A DNA stretch of 52,508 bases, taken from RGIG8785 sp045655245. Lineage in GTDB: Bacteria; Bacillota; Clostridia; RGIG8785. A program made the translations under genes and the position numbers. The stretch's first letter is position 1, and each line of letters starts with the position of its first letter. Below the pieces are notes generated by a model. It had not been told where the DNA came from and did no database searches. It saw only the letters and a program-made list of their open reading frames with translations. This document shows positions 23,055 to 30,767 of the stretch, one piece after another. The stretch spans positions 1 through 52,508 of the forward strand of contig JAZOOX010000022.1 of assembly GCA_045655245.1 (NCBI GenBank). The letters are read 5' to 3'.

Positions 23055-24740
23055 TTAATTCAACCTCGCTTCAATCATTTTAGTTAGGTAATCTGCTTTT
23101 TTAGTAATCAGGGCATGATTCTCTCCTTCAATCATTACCCGCACACAAGGCTCGGTACCCGAGGGGCGCACCAGCACACGACCGCGGTCGGCCAGTTCCT
23201 CTTCTACACGAGCGATTTCTTCTTGGATAACGGGGTCGGAGAGACACTCCTTTTTCTTGGTGTTTGCCACCTTGGCGTTTATAATCACCTGGGGCATAGG
23301 AGTAAACCCGTCTGCCAGCTCGGAGAGCTTTTTACCGCTGCGTCGGAGTACGGTCAACAACTGCAACGCAGTGCAAAGTCCGTCCCCCGTAGTATTACTA
23401 TCTAAGAAAATGATATGTCCCGACTGTTCCCCGCCGATACAATAGCCCGAACGGACCATTTCCTCTAACACATAGCGGTCGCCCACATCGGTACGGACAA
23501 TGTTGATGCCCCGCTCCTTTGCGGCGAGAATCAGACCCAGATTGGTCATGACCGTGGTTACCAGAGTGTCTTTTTTCAACAAGCCACGGGATTTTAAGTC
23601 GTCGGCACAGATGAACATAATCTTATCACCATCCACCAGACGACCGGTTTCGTCTACTGCCAGTACACGGTCAGCATCGCCGTCAAAGGTCAACCCCAAG
23701 TCAACGTCAATTTTACGGACATATTCGCAAAATTCCCGAGGATGGGTGGAACCGCAGTTGGCGTGGATGTTGGTACCGTTGGGGTGATTATGTACCGCAT
23801 AGACATCGGCACCCAGGTCGACCAGCACCCGCACGGTGGTTTCATACGATGCACCGTTGGCACAGTCCACGGCGATACGCATTCCGCGAAGGTCGCCTGT
23901 AATCGTGCTTTTAGCGTGGTCAATATACTCCTGCGCTGCAGTCTTTAAGACTTCGGTATGGCCGACGGCATCCCCTGTAGGCAGTACCGGGTCTTCCGAT
24001 TCATCCAGTACGATCCGTTCGATACGATGTTCCAATCGGTCAGACAGTTTATAGCCGTTGGCATTAAAAATCTTGATACCGTTAAACTCGGCGCTGTTGT
24101 GGGAAGCAGAAATCACAACGCCTGCATCGGCACCGTGCTTACGGGTCAAATATGCTACGGCAGGAGTGGGTATAACACCCAACTGCACTACCTTTGCCCC
24201 GGCAGAGCAAAGTCCCGCAATCAACGCACCTTCCAGCATATCCCCCGAAAGACGGGAGTCCTTGCCAATAAACACTGTAGGTTTGTGAGACAGTTCGCGG
24301 GTCAGGACATACGCACAGGCACGACCGATTGCCAGCGCCATTTCGCAAGTGAGTTCGGAATTGGCAACGCCCCGCACTCCATCGGTGCCAAAGAGGCGTC
24401 CCACTTTGGAGGAGTCCCCGGCAAAAAGAGCGTCTAAGCGCTTGGCATGAAACCCTGCGCGGTTCTTTTGCTCGGATTGCAAAAACTTGCGGTGGTCCCC
24501 GTCATAGTTATTGCGGATTTCCTCGGCACAGTCGTCGTAACGAACGCGAATGTCAGTCAGTCCCAAAAGAAAATCAGCTGAAACGCGAAAGAGCAACGAC
24601 ATCTGACGGATGGAATCGTGGTCAGGCTGACTGGATCCCGACTCCCACATGGCAACGGTGGAGCGGGAAACACCCAGTTTTTCGGCCAATCGTTGTTGGC
24701 TTAAGTTGGCTTCTTTACGAAGCAGTTTCATTGGATTCAT
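23055..24740 (-). CDS. glmM: XRE-type HTH domain fused to phosphoglucosamine mutase
   Basis: 561 residues in one uninterrupted frame. Residues 5-62 are an XRE/Cro-like helix-turn-helix (LSQQRLAEKLGVSRSTVAMWE, then SADFLLGLTD), residues 63-112 a charged linker, and 113-561 a complete GlmM: GRLFGTDGVRG, phosphoserine S213 in VVISASHNS, metal-binding FDGDADRV, RPSGTEPCVRV. GlmM converts GlcN-6-P to GlcN-1-P, one step after GlmS, whose gene follows by 1 base. Start at 24740 has AGAGGTG 5 bases upstream and sits about 12 bases after the predicted transcription start, so the longer in-frame reading is excluded. A GTG at residue 113 lacks a good ribosome site. Standard GlmM is about 450 residues without an HTH. 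Confidence 0.88.
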   Translation of the reverse strand: MNPMKLLRKEANLSQQRLAEKLGVSRSTVAMWESGSSQPDHDSIRQMSLLFRVSADFLLGLTDIRVRYDDCAEEIRNNYDGDHRKFLQSEQKNRAGFHAKRLDALFAGDSSKVGRLFGTDGVRGVANSELTCEMALAIGRACAYVLTRELSHKPTVFIGKDSRLSGDMLEGALIAGLCSAGAKVVQLGVIPTPAVAYLTRKHGADAGVVISASHNSAEFNGIKIFNANGYKLSDRLEHRIERIVLDESEDPVLPTGDAVGHTEVLKTAAQEYIDHAKSTITGDLRGMRIAVDCANGASYETTVRVLVDLGADVYAVHNHPNGTNIHANCGSTHPREFCEYVRKIDVDLGLTFDGDADRVLAVDETGRLVDGDKIMFICADDLKSRGLLKKDTLVTTVMTNLGLILAAKERGINIVRTDVGDRYVLEEMVRSGYCIGGEQSGHIIFLDSNTTGDGLCTALQLLTVLRRSGKKLSELADGFTPMPQVIINAKVANTKKKECLSDPVIQEEIARVEEELADRGRVLVRPSGTEPCVRVMIEGENHALITKKADYLTKMIEARLN

Positions 24741-24758
24741 TTTGTCACCTCTTCTTTC

Positions 24759-24788
24759 ATTATAGGTTTTGTTGCCCAAAAGAGTCAA
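24759..24788 (-). promoter_or_regulatory. Sigma-A promoter of HTH-glmM/glmS
   Basis: On the minus strand TTGACT (24783-24788) and TATAAT (24759-24764), 18-base spacer. The -35 element is itself one of the GTCAA/TTGAC half-sites, so a protein bound to the array would block RNA polymerase. Confidence 0.85.
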
Positions 24789-24822
24789 CGGATTCTTGAC
24801 ATTTTCGGTCAAGTTTGTTGAC
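24784..24822. promoter_or_regulatory. Array of four alternating GTCAA/TTGAC half-sites (candidate operator)
   Basis: GTCAA at 24784-24788, TTGAC at 24796-24800, GTCAA at 24808-24812, TTGAC at 24818-24822; gaps 7, 7 and 5. Adjacent half-sites form inverted repeats with about one helical turn between centres (12, 12, 10 bases). It overlaps the -35 of HTH-glmM and is the natural candidate target of the HTH domain. Confidence 0.55.
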
Positions 24823-24836
24823 ATTATTATTTCCCA

Positions 24837-24867
24837 AAAAAAGAAAGGGTCGGAATCGACCCTTTTA
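24837..24867 (-). terminator. Terminator of the LCP gene
   Basis: AAAGGGTCG paired with CGACCCTTT with a 4-base loop, followed on the minus strand by a T-rich run. It abuts the LCP stop codon. Confidence 0.85.
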
Positions 24868-25800
24868 TTCGTTTTCGGGAATTTGTACGGGATCATCCGA
24901 GAAGTAAATTGCACGGATGTCTGCCATTTCCTGAATATGTTTTTCGCCGCGGACAACATAGGAAACACCGCCGATGTCCTGTGCCGTTGAGGGCAACATA
25001 AACATATACACACGGTCGGTGGAGATTTTGGGTGCCAGCATAGCGTACTTGGTGATCTGCGCCATAGAAAGGCTGGTGTCCACTGCTTCGGTCAGCACTT
25101 TTGCAATATTGTCCACCTTCCCCAGGTAGCGCAGGTTGACCTTTTGGTCGATGAAGCATTTGATGAAGTATTGTTGTGCCGAAACGCGGCCCAGGTCACC
25201 GTTGACATAACCGCTTCTGAACCGGACAAACTGTTCAGACTTTTCGCCGTTTAAAACCTGGCGGCCTGCGTCAATATGGATATGCAAGTTTTGAATGGGA
25301 TCGTCATAGTGCATCCCCGGTTGGGGTACGTCTACTTCAACCCCCCCTAAAATGTCAATAACCTCGCGGAAGCTGGAAGTATCCAGCTTCACGAAATGGT
25401 GAATGGGCAAGCCCGTAATTTCACGGACGGCACGGATTAATATTTCTTCTTCCGAGTCCACCTTTCCCTGTTTGAACAGCGAAACGCCGACCCCGTAAGC
25501 TTCGTTGATTTTACGATAGCGACCCTCGATTAACAAGCGGGTATCCCGAGGGATGGAGATGGTGGAAAGGTCCCCGTTATCGGTATTTAAACTGGCTAAA
25601 ATAATGGTGTCAGTCAAGGAAGCAACCCTGTCCTTCCCAAAGACCAGGACGTTGACGCGGTTGGACTCGATGGGGTCGCCGCCGATCATCACATTGCCGA
25701 CCTGCGGGGTCAAATGCAACCCCAAAAGGATACCGCCGCCAATGGCCAGAAACACGCACATTGCCATTGCTATTGTCTTGAAAAATACACGCATATTCAT
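24865..25800 (-). CDS. LytR-CpsA-Psr (LCP) family cell-wall polymer ligase
   Basis: 311 residues. N-terminal membrane anchor about residues 6-28, then the LCP domain outside the membrane: LVFGKDRVASLTDTIILASL, SIPRDTRLLIEG, KINEAYGVG, DILGGVEVDVP. LCP enzymes transfer undecaprenyl-linked teichoic acid or capsule precursors to peptidoglycan. The arginines and aspartates that hold the pyrophosphate (R55ff, D66, IPRD) are present. GAGG lies 8 bases before the ATG. It is a single gene between two terminators. Confidence 0.9.
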   Translation of the reverse strand: MNMRVFFKTIAMAMCVFLAIGGGILLGLHLTPQVGNVMIGGDPIESNRVNVLVFGKDRVASLTDTIILASLNTDNGDLSTISIPRDTRLLIEGRYRKINEAYGVGVSLFKQGKVDSEEEILIRAVREITGLPIHHFVKLDTSSFREVIDILGGVEVDVPQPGMHYDDPIQNLHIHIDAGRQVLNGEKSEQFVRFRSGYVNGDLGRVSAQQYFIKCFIDQKVNLRYLGKVDNIAKVLTEAVDTSLSMAQITKYAMLAPKISTDRVYMFMLPSTAQDIGGVSYVVRGEKHIQEMADIRAIYFSDDPVQIPENE

Positions 25801-25827
25801 AGAAACAACCTCGATGTTCTTTCGTTT

Positions 25828-25880
25828 ATAAAAAAATCCTCCGCAGATGGTACAAGTCTATCATACCACCAACGGAGGAA
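25828..25880 (-). terminator. Terminator of the CarD-like gene
   Basis: On the minus strand TCCTCCG pairs with CGGAGGA across an inner partly paired GGTGGTA/TGTACCA region, followed by seven T. It lies between the CarD-like stop and the LCP start. Confidence 0.75.
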
Positions 25881-25892
25881 AATTACAAGTAC

Positions 25893-26393
25893 TTAATTCG
25901 AAGATATCTTTTTCAGGATATAAGGGGCAACTTCGTCCTGGGCGATCTTTAGGGTATAAGACAGTTCCTGGTGGAGTTGATGCTCCCCTTCTTTAAGGAT
26001 CCCCTCTTCCACCGCCCAAAGGCGTTTGCCCGCCTGCTCTTTTTCTTCCCGCTTGCGGTGCAGGGCAATGATCAGCCGTAAAAGTTCTAATTGGTCGCCT
26101 TTTTTTAAGATTTGTCTAAAGTACTGCTGCCGTTCCCGGTCGTTTTCGATCCAGGAAAGGGGTGCACTGTCCGCCTCTTCCAACAGACGGTCCACCCGTG
26201 AGGAGTCCAAAAGGGGTCGGAGTTTCTTTTCCGCAGTGTCTACGGGCAGGAAAAGCAGAGTGCGGTCGGTTTCGTCTACCGAGCGGAGACGGTAGTAGTC
26301 CCGGGTGTTACCCACCACTGTCTTTGATTCGATTTCTTCAATAATACACACCCCTACGCCCAGATAAAACACGCGTTCATTCTTCCGAAACAT
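25893..26393 (-). CDS. CarD/CdnL-like transcription factor
   Basis: 166 residues. The N-terminal 65 match the CarD_TRCF RNA-polymerase-interacting domain (ERVFYLGVGVCIIEEIES, YYRLRSVDETDRTLLFLPVD), the rest is helical as in the DNA-binding part of CarD. Such proteins bind the polymerase beta subunit and stabilise open complexes. The start at 26393 has GGGAG 8 bases upstream; an in-frame TTG at 26411 overlaps that site. It has its own promoter and terminator. Confidence 0.85.
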   Translation of the reverse strand: MFRKNERVFYLGVGVCIIEEIESKTVVGNTRDYYRLRSVDETDRTLLFLPVDTAEKKLRPLLDSSRVDRLLEEADSAPLSWIENDRERQQYFRQILKKGDQLELLRLIIALHRKREEKEQAGKRLWAVEEGILKEGEHQLHQELSYTLKIAQDEVAPYILKKISSN

Positions 26394-26415
26394 CCGATTC
26401 ACTCCCTTCAAACTA

Positions 26416-26445
26416 ATTATACCACTTTTCAGGAAACAATTTCAA
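26416..26445 (-). promoter_or_regulatory. Promoter of the CarD-like gene
   Basis: TTGAAA (26440-26445) and TATAAT (26416-26421) on the minus strand, 18-base spacer, 22 bases before the start codon. Confidence 0.7.
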
Positions 26446-26471
26446 ATGGGCATTTTTCACAAAAATTTCGT

Positions 26472-26927
26472 TCAATTCAGATAGGCAATCATTGCATTTA
26501 AATAAGCCGCAAACGCCAACCAGATCAGGTACGGGATAAACAGATACCCCGCCAAAGGACGGCATTGATACAACGAGATTGCCGTCCAGAGTGCCGCCCC
26601 AAACAAAAGCAGTAACAGCACAAAGGATGCCCACAGGGCTTGTGCGTTAAAGAAGAGCAAGGGCCACAAGAAATTTAACAGCAACTGGACACAAAAGAGC
26701 AACAAACTCTTGACACATCCCCGATTATAGGCAATGACGGCGGAGATGCCCATCAGCGTGTACAAGATCGACCACACAATGGGGAACAGAATGGGTGGCG
26801 GCGCCAGAGGCGGTTGCACCACAGTCTCGTAAAAATCAGTGCCGCCCCGGGTCAATAGTGCGGCAAGCCCTCCTGCCACCAAGGGCAGAATAAACCAAAA
26901 AATGCGAAGATAGGTTTGTTTTTTCAT
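26472..26927 (-). CDS. tspO: TspO/MBR family membrane protein
   Basis: 151 residues with five predicted membrane helices, the TspO fold. Conserved features: LVAGGLAALLT in helix 1, PPLAPPPILFPIVWSILYTLMG, LNFLWPLLFF, and IPYLIWLAFAAYLN at the end. TspO proteins bind tetrapyrroles and other lipophilic ligands; their role in anaerobic Firmicutes is unclear. AGGAGA lies 7 bases before the start at 26927. An earlier in-frame start at 26999 overlaps the divergent ribU promoter and has no ribosome site. Confidence 0.88.
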   Translation of the reverse strand: MKKQTYLRIFWFILPLVAGGLAALLTRGGTDFYETVVQPPLAPPPILFPIVWSILYTLMGISAVIAYNRGCVKSLLLFCVQLLLNFLWPLLFFNAQALWASFVLLLLLFGAALWTAISLYQCRPLAGYLFIPYLIWLAFAAYLNAMIAYLN

Positions 26928-26983
26928 ACTTTTGTCTCCTTTCCCTTTATTGTATGAATTTTCCTGAAATTTATACAGAGGAA

Positions 26984-27012
26984 TTGACAAGCGCACCATG
27001 GCATAGTATAAT
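26984..27012 (+). promoter_or_regulatory. Promoter of the riboswitch-ribU unit
   Basis: TTGACA (26984-26989) and TATAAT (27007-27012), 17-base spacer, both full consensus. The FMN aptamer starts 9 bases after the -10. Confidence 0.9.
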
Positions 27013-27020
27013 TAAAGATG

Positions 27021-27129
27021 TCTTTGGGGCGGGGTGCAATTCCCCACCGGCAGTAACAGCCTGCGAGCCGCTTTTGCGGTTGACTCGGTGTGATTCCGAG
27101 GCCGACGGTACAGTCCGGATGAGAAAAGA
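27021..27129 (+). ncRNA. FMN riboswitch (RFN element)
   Basis: Starts TCTTTGGGGCGGGGTG and contains the conserved CCCCACCGGCAGTAA, a variable arm, TGATTCCGAGGCCGAC and CAGTCCGGATGAGA, closing with AAAAGA against TCTTT. Binding of FMN represses the riboflavin uptake gene that follows. Confidence 0.96.
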
Positions 27130-27145
27130 CGGCAGGAGTGTTTGT

Positions 27146-27172
27146 GTCCGTCCCCCGTGGACGGACTTTTTT
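27146..27172 (+). terminator. Expression-platform terminator of the FMN riboswitch
   Basis: GTCCGTCC (27146-27153) with GGACGGAC (27159-27166), followed by TTTTTT. It precedes the ribU ribosome binding site, so control is by premature termination. Confidence 0.9.
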
Positions 27173-27186
27173 ATTGGAGGCTTATA

Positions 27187-27777
27187 ATGAAAAACAAATC
27201 CCTGAACTTACTGGTCAAACTGGCAATGCTCTCGGCGGTGGCAATGGCACTGATGCTCTTTGAATTCCCTCTGCCATTTATCGCGCCGCCCTTTTACGAA
27301 ATCGACCTCAGCGAGGTCCCTGTTCTGATTGGGGCGTTTGCATTCGGTCCTTGGGCGGGTGCCATCGTTGAAGGCGTAAAAATTCTTTTGAACCTGCTGA
27401 TTAACGGCACCGTTACCGCAGGGATTGGGGAGCTTTCCAACTTTGTTCTGGGTGTGGTCTTCGTCCTGCCTGCCGCCTGGGTCTATCAGAAAAACAAAAC
27501 GAAAAAAGGTGCCCTGTACGGATTGCTTACGGGGACGGTCCTGCTGTTGGTACTGGGTTGCTTCATTAACGCCTTTGTTATGCTCCCTGCTTACGGCAAC
27601 GCCTTTGGAATGCCTATTTCCGCCTTTGTGGATATGGCAGCGCAGATTCATCCCTCCATTGACACGGTATTGGAATTCGTCCTCTTTTGCGTTTTGCCTT
27701 TTAATCTGATCAAGGCAGTGCTGGTCTCGGTCATTACCCTTTTGATTTACAAAAAACTTTCCCCCGTTCTCCATTGA
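27187..27777 (+). CDS. ribU: Riboflavin ECF transporter substrate-binding subunit
   Basis: 196 residues, six predicted membrane segments, RibU-type S component. LAMLSAVAMALMLFEFPLPF and FYEIDLSEVPVLIGAFAFGPWAGAIVEGVKILLNLL match the riboflavin-binding S-protein family. It works with a shared EcfA/A'/T energy module encoded elsewhere. The FMN riboswitch upstream confirms the substrate class. Start 27187 has GGAGG 7 bases upstream; a frame-extended start at 27142 is inside the terminator. The stop codon lies inside the -35 of the mscL promoter. Confidence 0.92.
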   Translation: MKNKSLNLLVKLAMLSAVAMALMLFEFPLPFIAPPFYEIDLSEVPVLIGAFAFGPWAGAIVEGVKILLNLLINGTVTAGIGELSNFVLGVVFVLPAAWVYQKNKTKKGALYGLLTGTVLLLVLGCFINAFVMLPAYGNAFGMPISAFVDMAAQIHPSIDTVLEFVLFCVLPFNLIKAVLVSVITLLIYKKLSPVLH

Positions 27778-27801
27778 CAGCTGTCGAATTTTGTGTATAA
27801 T
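27774..27801 (+). promoter_or_regulatory. Promoter of mscL
   Basis: TTGACA (27774-27779, overlapping the ribU stop) and TATAAT (27796-27801), 16-base spacer. Confidence 0.8.
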
Positions 27802-27823
27802 AATGGTATAAGGAGTGATACAA

Positions 27824-28240
27824 ATGTGGAAAGAATTTAAGGAATTTGCATTCAAAGGAAATGTCATTGACCTGGCTGTCGGTATGGTTGTCGGTGCCGC
27901 TTTCACCTCCATCGTCAAATCACTGGTCGCCGATATCATCACCCCCTTGATCGGTGTATTAACCAAAGGCGTGGACTTTAAAAATCTGCAGTTCGTTCTC
28001 GCCACCGACCCCGCTACGGGAGAGGTTACCTCTGCCCTGACTTACGGCGCGTTTATCCAGAATGTAATTGACTTTTTCATCGTTGCCTTCTCCATCTTTG
28101 CGGTGGTTAAGGTCATCAACACCGCCAAGAAAAAGTTTGAAAAAAAGGAAGCGGTTGTGGAAGAAGTGGTCGAAGAGCCCAAACCCACCTCCGAAGAACT
28201 GCTGGCTGAGATTCGCGACCTGTTAAAAGAAAAGCAATAA
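27824..28240 (+). CDS. mscL: Large-conductance mechanosensitive channel
   Basis: 138 residues with two membrane helices. MscL signature: WKEFKEFAFKGNVIDLAVGMVVGAAF at the N-terminus, FIQNVIDFFIVAFSIFAVVK as the second helix, and a charged C-terminal helix (SEELLAEIRDLLKEK). It opens under high membrane tension to release solutes after osmotic down-shock. The ATG at 27824 has AAGGAG about 9 bases upstream; the in-frame GTG at 27815 overlaps it. Confidence 0.95.
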   Translation: MWKEFKEFAFKGNVIDLAVGMVVGAAFTSIVKSLVADIITPLIGVLTKGVDFKNLQFVLATDPATGEVTSALTYGAFIQNVIDFFIVAFSIFAVVKVINTAKKKFEKKEAVVEEVVEEPKPTSEELLAEIRDLLKEKQ

Positions 28241-28268
28241 AAAAGGGAGCGTTTACGCTCTTTTTTTG
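28239..28268 (+). terminator. Terminator of mscL
   Basis: AAAGGGAGCG-TTTA-CGCTCTTTTTTT, directly after the stop codon. Confidence 0.85.
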
Positions 28269-28280
28269 TATGGGAAACAG

Positions 28281-28309
28281 TTGAAATCGATGTTTTTCTA
28301 TGCTAGAAT
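28281..28309 (+). promoter_or_regulatory. Promoter of rubredoxin, giving a leader of about 200 bases
   Basis: TTGAAA (28281-28286) and TAGAAT (28304-28309), 17-base spacer. The gene does not start until 28518, leaving an unusually long untranslated leader. Near its end is a hairpin at 28466-28494: CCTGC with GCAGG and GAAGA with TCTTC, separated by a symmetric CT/CT internal loop. Confidence 0.6.
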
Positions 28310-28517
28310 ACTCTTAAGGTCATAAGTGTACTACTCTCAAGATTACCGAAAGCACGCTTCGTCTTTCCATCGGCGAGGGTATTGGAATATGCCGTCCGAG
28401 AACCGTACATACTGATTGAAAATGACCGGAACTCTGTTTGTGTCCTGAAGAAAACCGTTTAAAAACCTGCCTGAAGAGCATTTCTTCCTGCAGGGTGAAT
28501 CATAAGGAGGAATAATA

Positions 28518-28676
28518 ATGAAGAAGTATGTTTGTGACGCTTGCGGTTGGGAGTATGACGAGGAAGTAGGTGCTCCCGATTTGGGTATTGCCCCCGGCAC
28601 CAAGTTCGAGGATCTGCCCGACGATTTTGAATGCCCCCTCTGCGGTGTGGGCAAGGACATGTTCTCCGAAGCATAA
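28518..28676 (+). CDS. Rubredoxin
   Basis: 52 residues. MKKYVCDACGWEYD at the start and ECPLCGVGKDMF near the end supply the four cysteines (CxxCG and CPxCG) that bind a single iron. Rubredoxins carry one electron in the cytosol, often for oxygen or peroxide detoxification (rubrerythrin, flavodiiron proteins). AAGGAGG lies 8 bases before the ATG. No redox partner gene is adjacent, so the partner is unknown. Confidence 0.95.
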   Translation: MKKYVCDACGWEYDEEVGAPDLGIAPGTKFEDLPDDFECPLCGVGKDMFSEA

Positions 28677-28684
28677 GCAAACAG

Positions 28685-28719
28685 AAAAAAAAGCGAAGCC
28701 AAACGGCTTCGCTTTTTTG
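28685..28719. terminator. Bidirectional terminator between rubredoxin and thrS
   Basis: AAAAAAGCGAAGCC-AAAC-GGCTTCGCTTTTTT, a 14-bp perfect stem, usable from both strands. Confidence 0.9.
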
Positions 28720-30498
28720 TTATTTCTTAAGTTTATTCCCGACGACATCGAGCAGTTCTTTCTCGAAGTCTTCCAGAGAGATGGCACCCAAGTCCTCACC
28801 CGAGCGGTGACGGACCGAGACGGTGCCGTTTTCGATATCCTTGTCGCCCAGGATGACCATATAAGGTACTTTTTCCATCTGAGCGTTACGGATTTTATAC
28901 CGCAGGGTGTTGGAACTGTCGTCTACGGTGACGCGGTACTTCTGTGCCGACAGGCGGTTTTTGATGTCCTCGGCGTACTCTAAAGCACGATCGGTAATCG
29001 TCAGGATGCGTACCTGTTCGGGGGACATCCAAGTGGGCAGAGCACCTGCATACTTTTCGATGAGGTATGCCAGGGTGCGCTCGTAGCAACCGAGGCTGGT
29101 ACGATGGATGATATAGGGCAGTTTCTTCTGACCGTCGGTATCAATATAGTACATCCCGAACTTCTCTGCCAGCAACATATCGATCTGGATGGTAACGATG
29201 GTGTCTTCCTTACCGAATACGTTTTTATACTGAACGTCCAGCTTGGGACCGTAGAATGCCGCTTCGTCGATGCCGATCTCGTACTCGACGCCCAGATTTT
29301 CCAAGATCTTAGCCATGGTTGCCTGTGCTTCTTCCCACTGTTCGGCAGTACCTTCGTACTTGGCGGTATTGGCGGGATCCCATTGAGAGAAGCGGAAGGT
29401 ACAGTCTTCCAGCAAACCGATGGTGCCTAAGAAATACTTACAAAGATTCAAGCAGTCCTCGAACTCGGCTTCCAACTGGTCGGGACGGAGTACCAGGTGA
29501 CCTTCGGAGATCGTGAACTGGCGGACACGGATGAGACCGTGCATTTCGCCCGAATCTTCGTTACGGAAGAGGGTCGATGTCTCGCCCAAGCGCATGGGCA
29601 GGTCGCGGTAGCTTCTTGCCTGATTTAAATAGACCTGATACTGGAAGGGGCAGGTCATAGGACGGAGGGCAAAACATTCTTTGGTCTCGTCGTCAGCGTC
29701 ACCCAAGACAAACATTTCGTCACGGTAGTGGTCCCAGTGCCCGGAAATGCGGTAGAGGTCACGTTTTGCCAGCAAGGGAGTCTTGGTCAAAAGGTAGCCG
29801 TGCTCCTGCTCGACATCCTCGACCCAACGCTGTAAGAGCTGGATGACACGACTGCCCTTGGGCAGCAAGATGGGCAGGCCCTGACCGATGGAGTCCACGG
29901 TGGTGAAGAATTCCAGTTCACGGCCCAGCTTGTTGTGGTCACGGCGGCGGGCTTCTTCACGGGCGGTAATGAACACGTCCAGTTCGTCCTTGCTCTGGAA
30001 GGCGATGCCGTAGATGCGCTGGAGCATCTTGTTCTTTTCGTCCCCCCGCCAGTAAGCGCCTGCGCAGGAAAGGAGTTTTAATGCATTGCCCTTAACCCGG
30101 CCGGTAGAGTCTAAGTGCGGGCCTGCGCAAAGGTCCACGAACTCACCCTGCTGATAGAAGGAGATTTCTTCGCCGTCGGGCAGGTCGTTGATCAGTTCGA
30201 TTTTATAGGGTTCGTCCGCCATTTTTGCCAGTGCCTCGGCTTTGGGGAGAACAAACCGCTCGATCTTCAGCTTTTCTTTGCAGATTTTTTTCATTTCAGC
30301 TTCGATGGTTTCCATTACCTCGGGGGTAAAGGGGATATCGATGTCTACGTCATAGTACCACCCTTCGGCGATAGCAGGACCGATCGCCAGTTTCGCCTGA
30401 GGGTACAGGCGTTTGATTGCCTGCGCCATAATATGGGAGCAGGTGTGCCAATAAGTCTTTTTGAATTCAGGATTTTCAAAGGTATACTCGTTGCTCAT
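28720..30498 (-). CDS. thrS: Threonine--tRNA ligase lacking the TGS domain
   Basis: 592 residues. Editing domain HTCSH near residue 17 and CAGPHL; class II motifs include FRNEDSGEMHGLIRVRQFTISEGH, the zinc and substrate residues PMTCPFQYQVY, and the C-terminal anticodon-binding domain (PEQVRILTITDRALEYA). Bacterial ThrRS is usually about 640 residues with an N-terminal TGS domain of 60 residues; here the protein begins directly at the editing domain. AGGAGG lies 6 bases upstream of the ATG at 30498 and no TGS-coding sequence exists upstream, which is T-box leader. Charging and editing should be intact. Confidence 0.95.
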   Translation of the reverse strand: MSNEYTFENPEFKKTYWHTCSHIMAQAIKRLYPQAKLAIGPAIAEGWYYDVDIDIPFTPEVMETIEAEMKKICKEKLKIERFVLPKAEALAKMADEPYKIELINDLPDGEEISFYQQGEFVDLCAGPHLDSTGRVKGNALKLLSCAGAYWRGDEKNKMLQRIYGIAFQSKDELDVFITAREEARRRDHNKLGRELEFFTTVDSIGQGLPILLPKGSRVIQLLQRWVEDVEQEHGYLLTKTPLLAKRDLYRISGHWDHYRDEMFVLGDADDETKECFALRPMTCPFQYQVYLNQARSYRDLPMRLGETSTLFRNEDSGEMHGLIRVRQFTISEGHLVLRPDQLEAEFEDCLNLCKYFLGTIGLLEDCTFRFSQWDPANTAKYEGTAEQWEEAQATMAKILENLGVEYEIGIDEAAFYGPKLDVQYKNVFGKEDTIVTIQIDMLLAEKFGMYYIDTDGQKKLPYIIHRTSLGCYERTLAYLIEKYAGALPTWMSPEQVRILTITDRALEYAEDIKNRLSAQKYRVTVDDSSNTLRYKIRNAQMEKVPYMVILGDKDIENGTVSVRHRSGEDLGAISLEDFEKELLDVVGNKLKK

Positions 30499-30511
30499 CA
30501 TAAACCTCCTA

Positions 30512-30767
30512 AAATAAAAAATCCCCACCCCTGACGATGGTCAGGGGTGGGATAAACAGTTATCTCACGGTTCCACCCTGATTACAGGAAAACCTGTCAC
30601 TTTTTCAGGCGATGACGGGCCCAACCGTCCGACTTATGCATCCGCTTTCTCGTCGGCGACTCCGAGGCGGTAACAGCAGGTGACCGGACGACCCCGCTCT
30701 CAGCGTATCGCGGCGCCTCTCTGATTCCGTCTTTCCTGATGCCATATCCTCATCATTGTCTCTTATC
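30512..30767 (-). ncRNA. T-box leader controlling thrS, with terminator
   Basis: On the minus strand the T-box sequence AGGGTGGAACCGTG is at 30566-30579, followed by a strong terminator (CCCACCCCTGAC paired with GTCAGGGGTGGG, 30523-30552) and a T-rich run, then AGGAGG and thrS. Stem I lies toward 30650-30760. An ACC threonine codon at 30669-30671 is a candidate specifier, but I could not fold the stem with certainty. Uncharged tRNA-Thr would favour antitermination. Confidence 0.92.

Noticed and set aside
23055..24402. GlmM as a separate gene starting at the GTG of residue 113
   Set aside because: Upstream bases give only a weak GGGGA at poor spacing, while the longer frame has a strong ribosome site and promoter and no stop between the domains.
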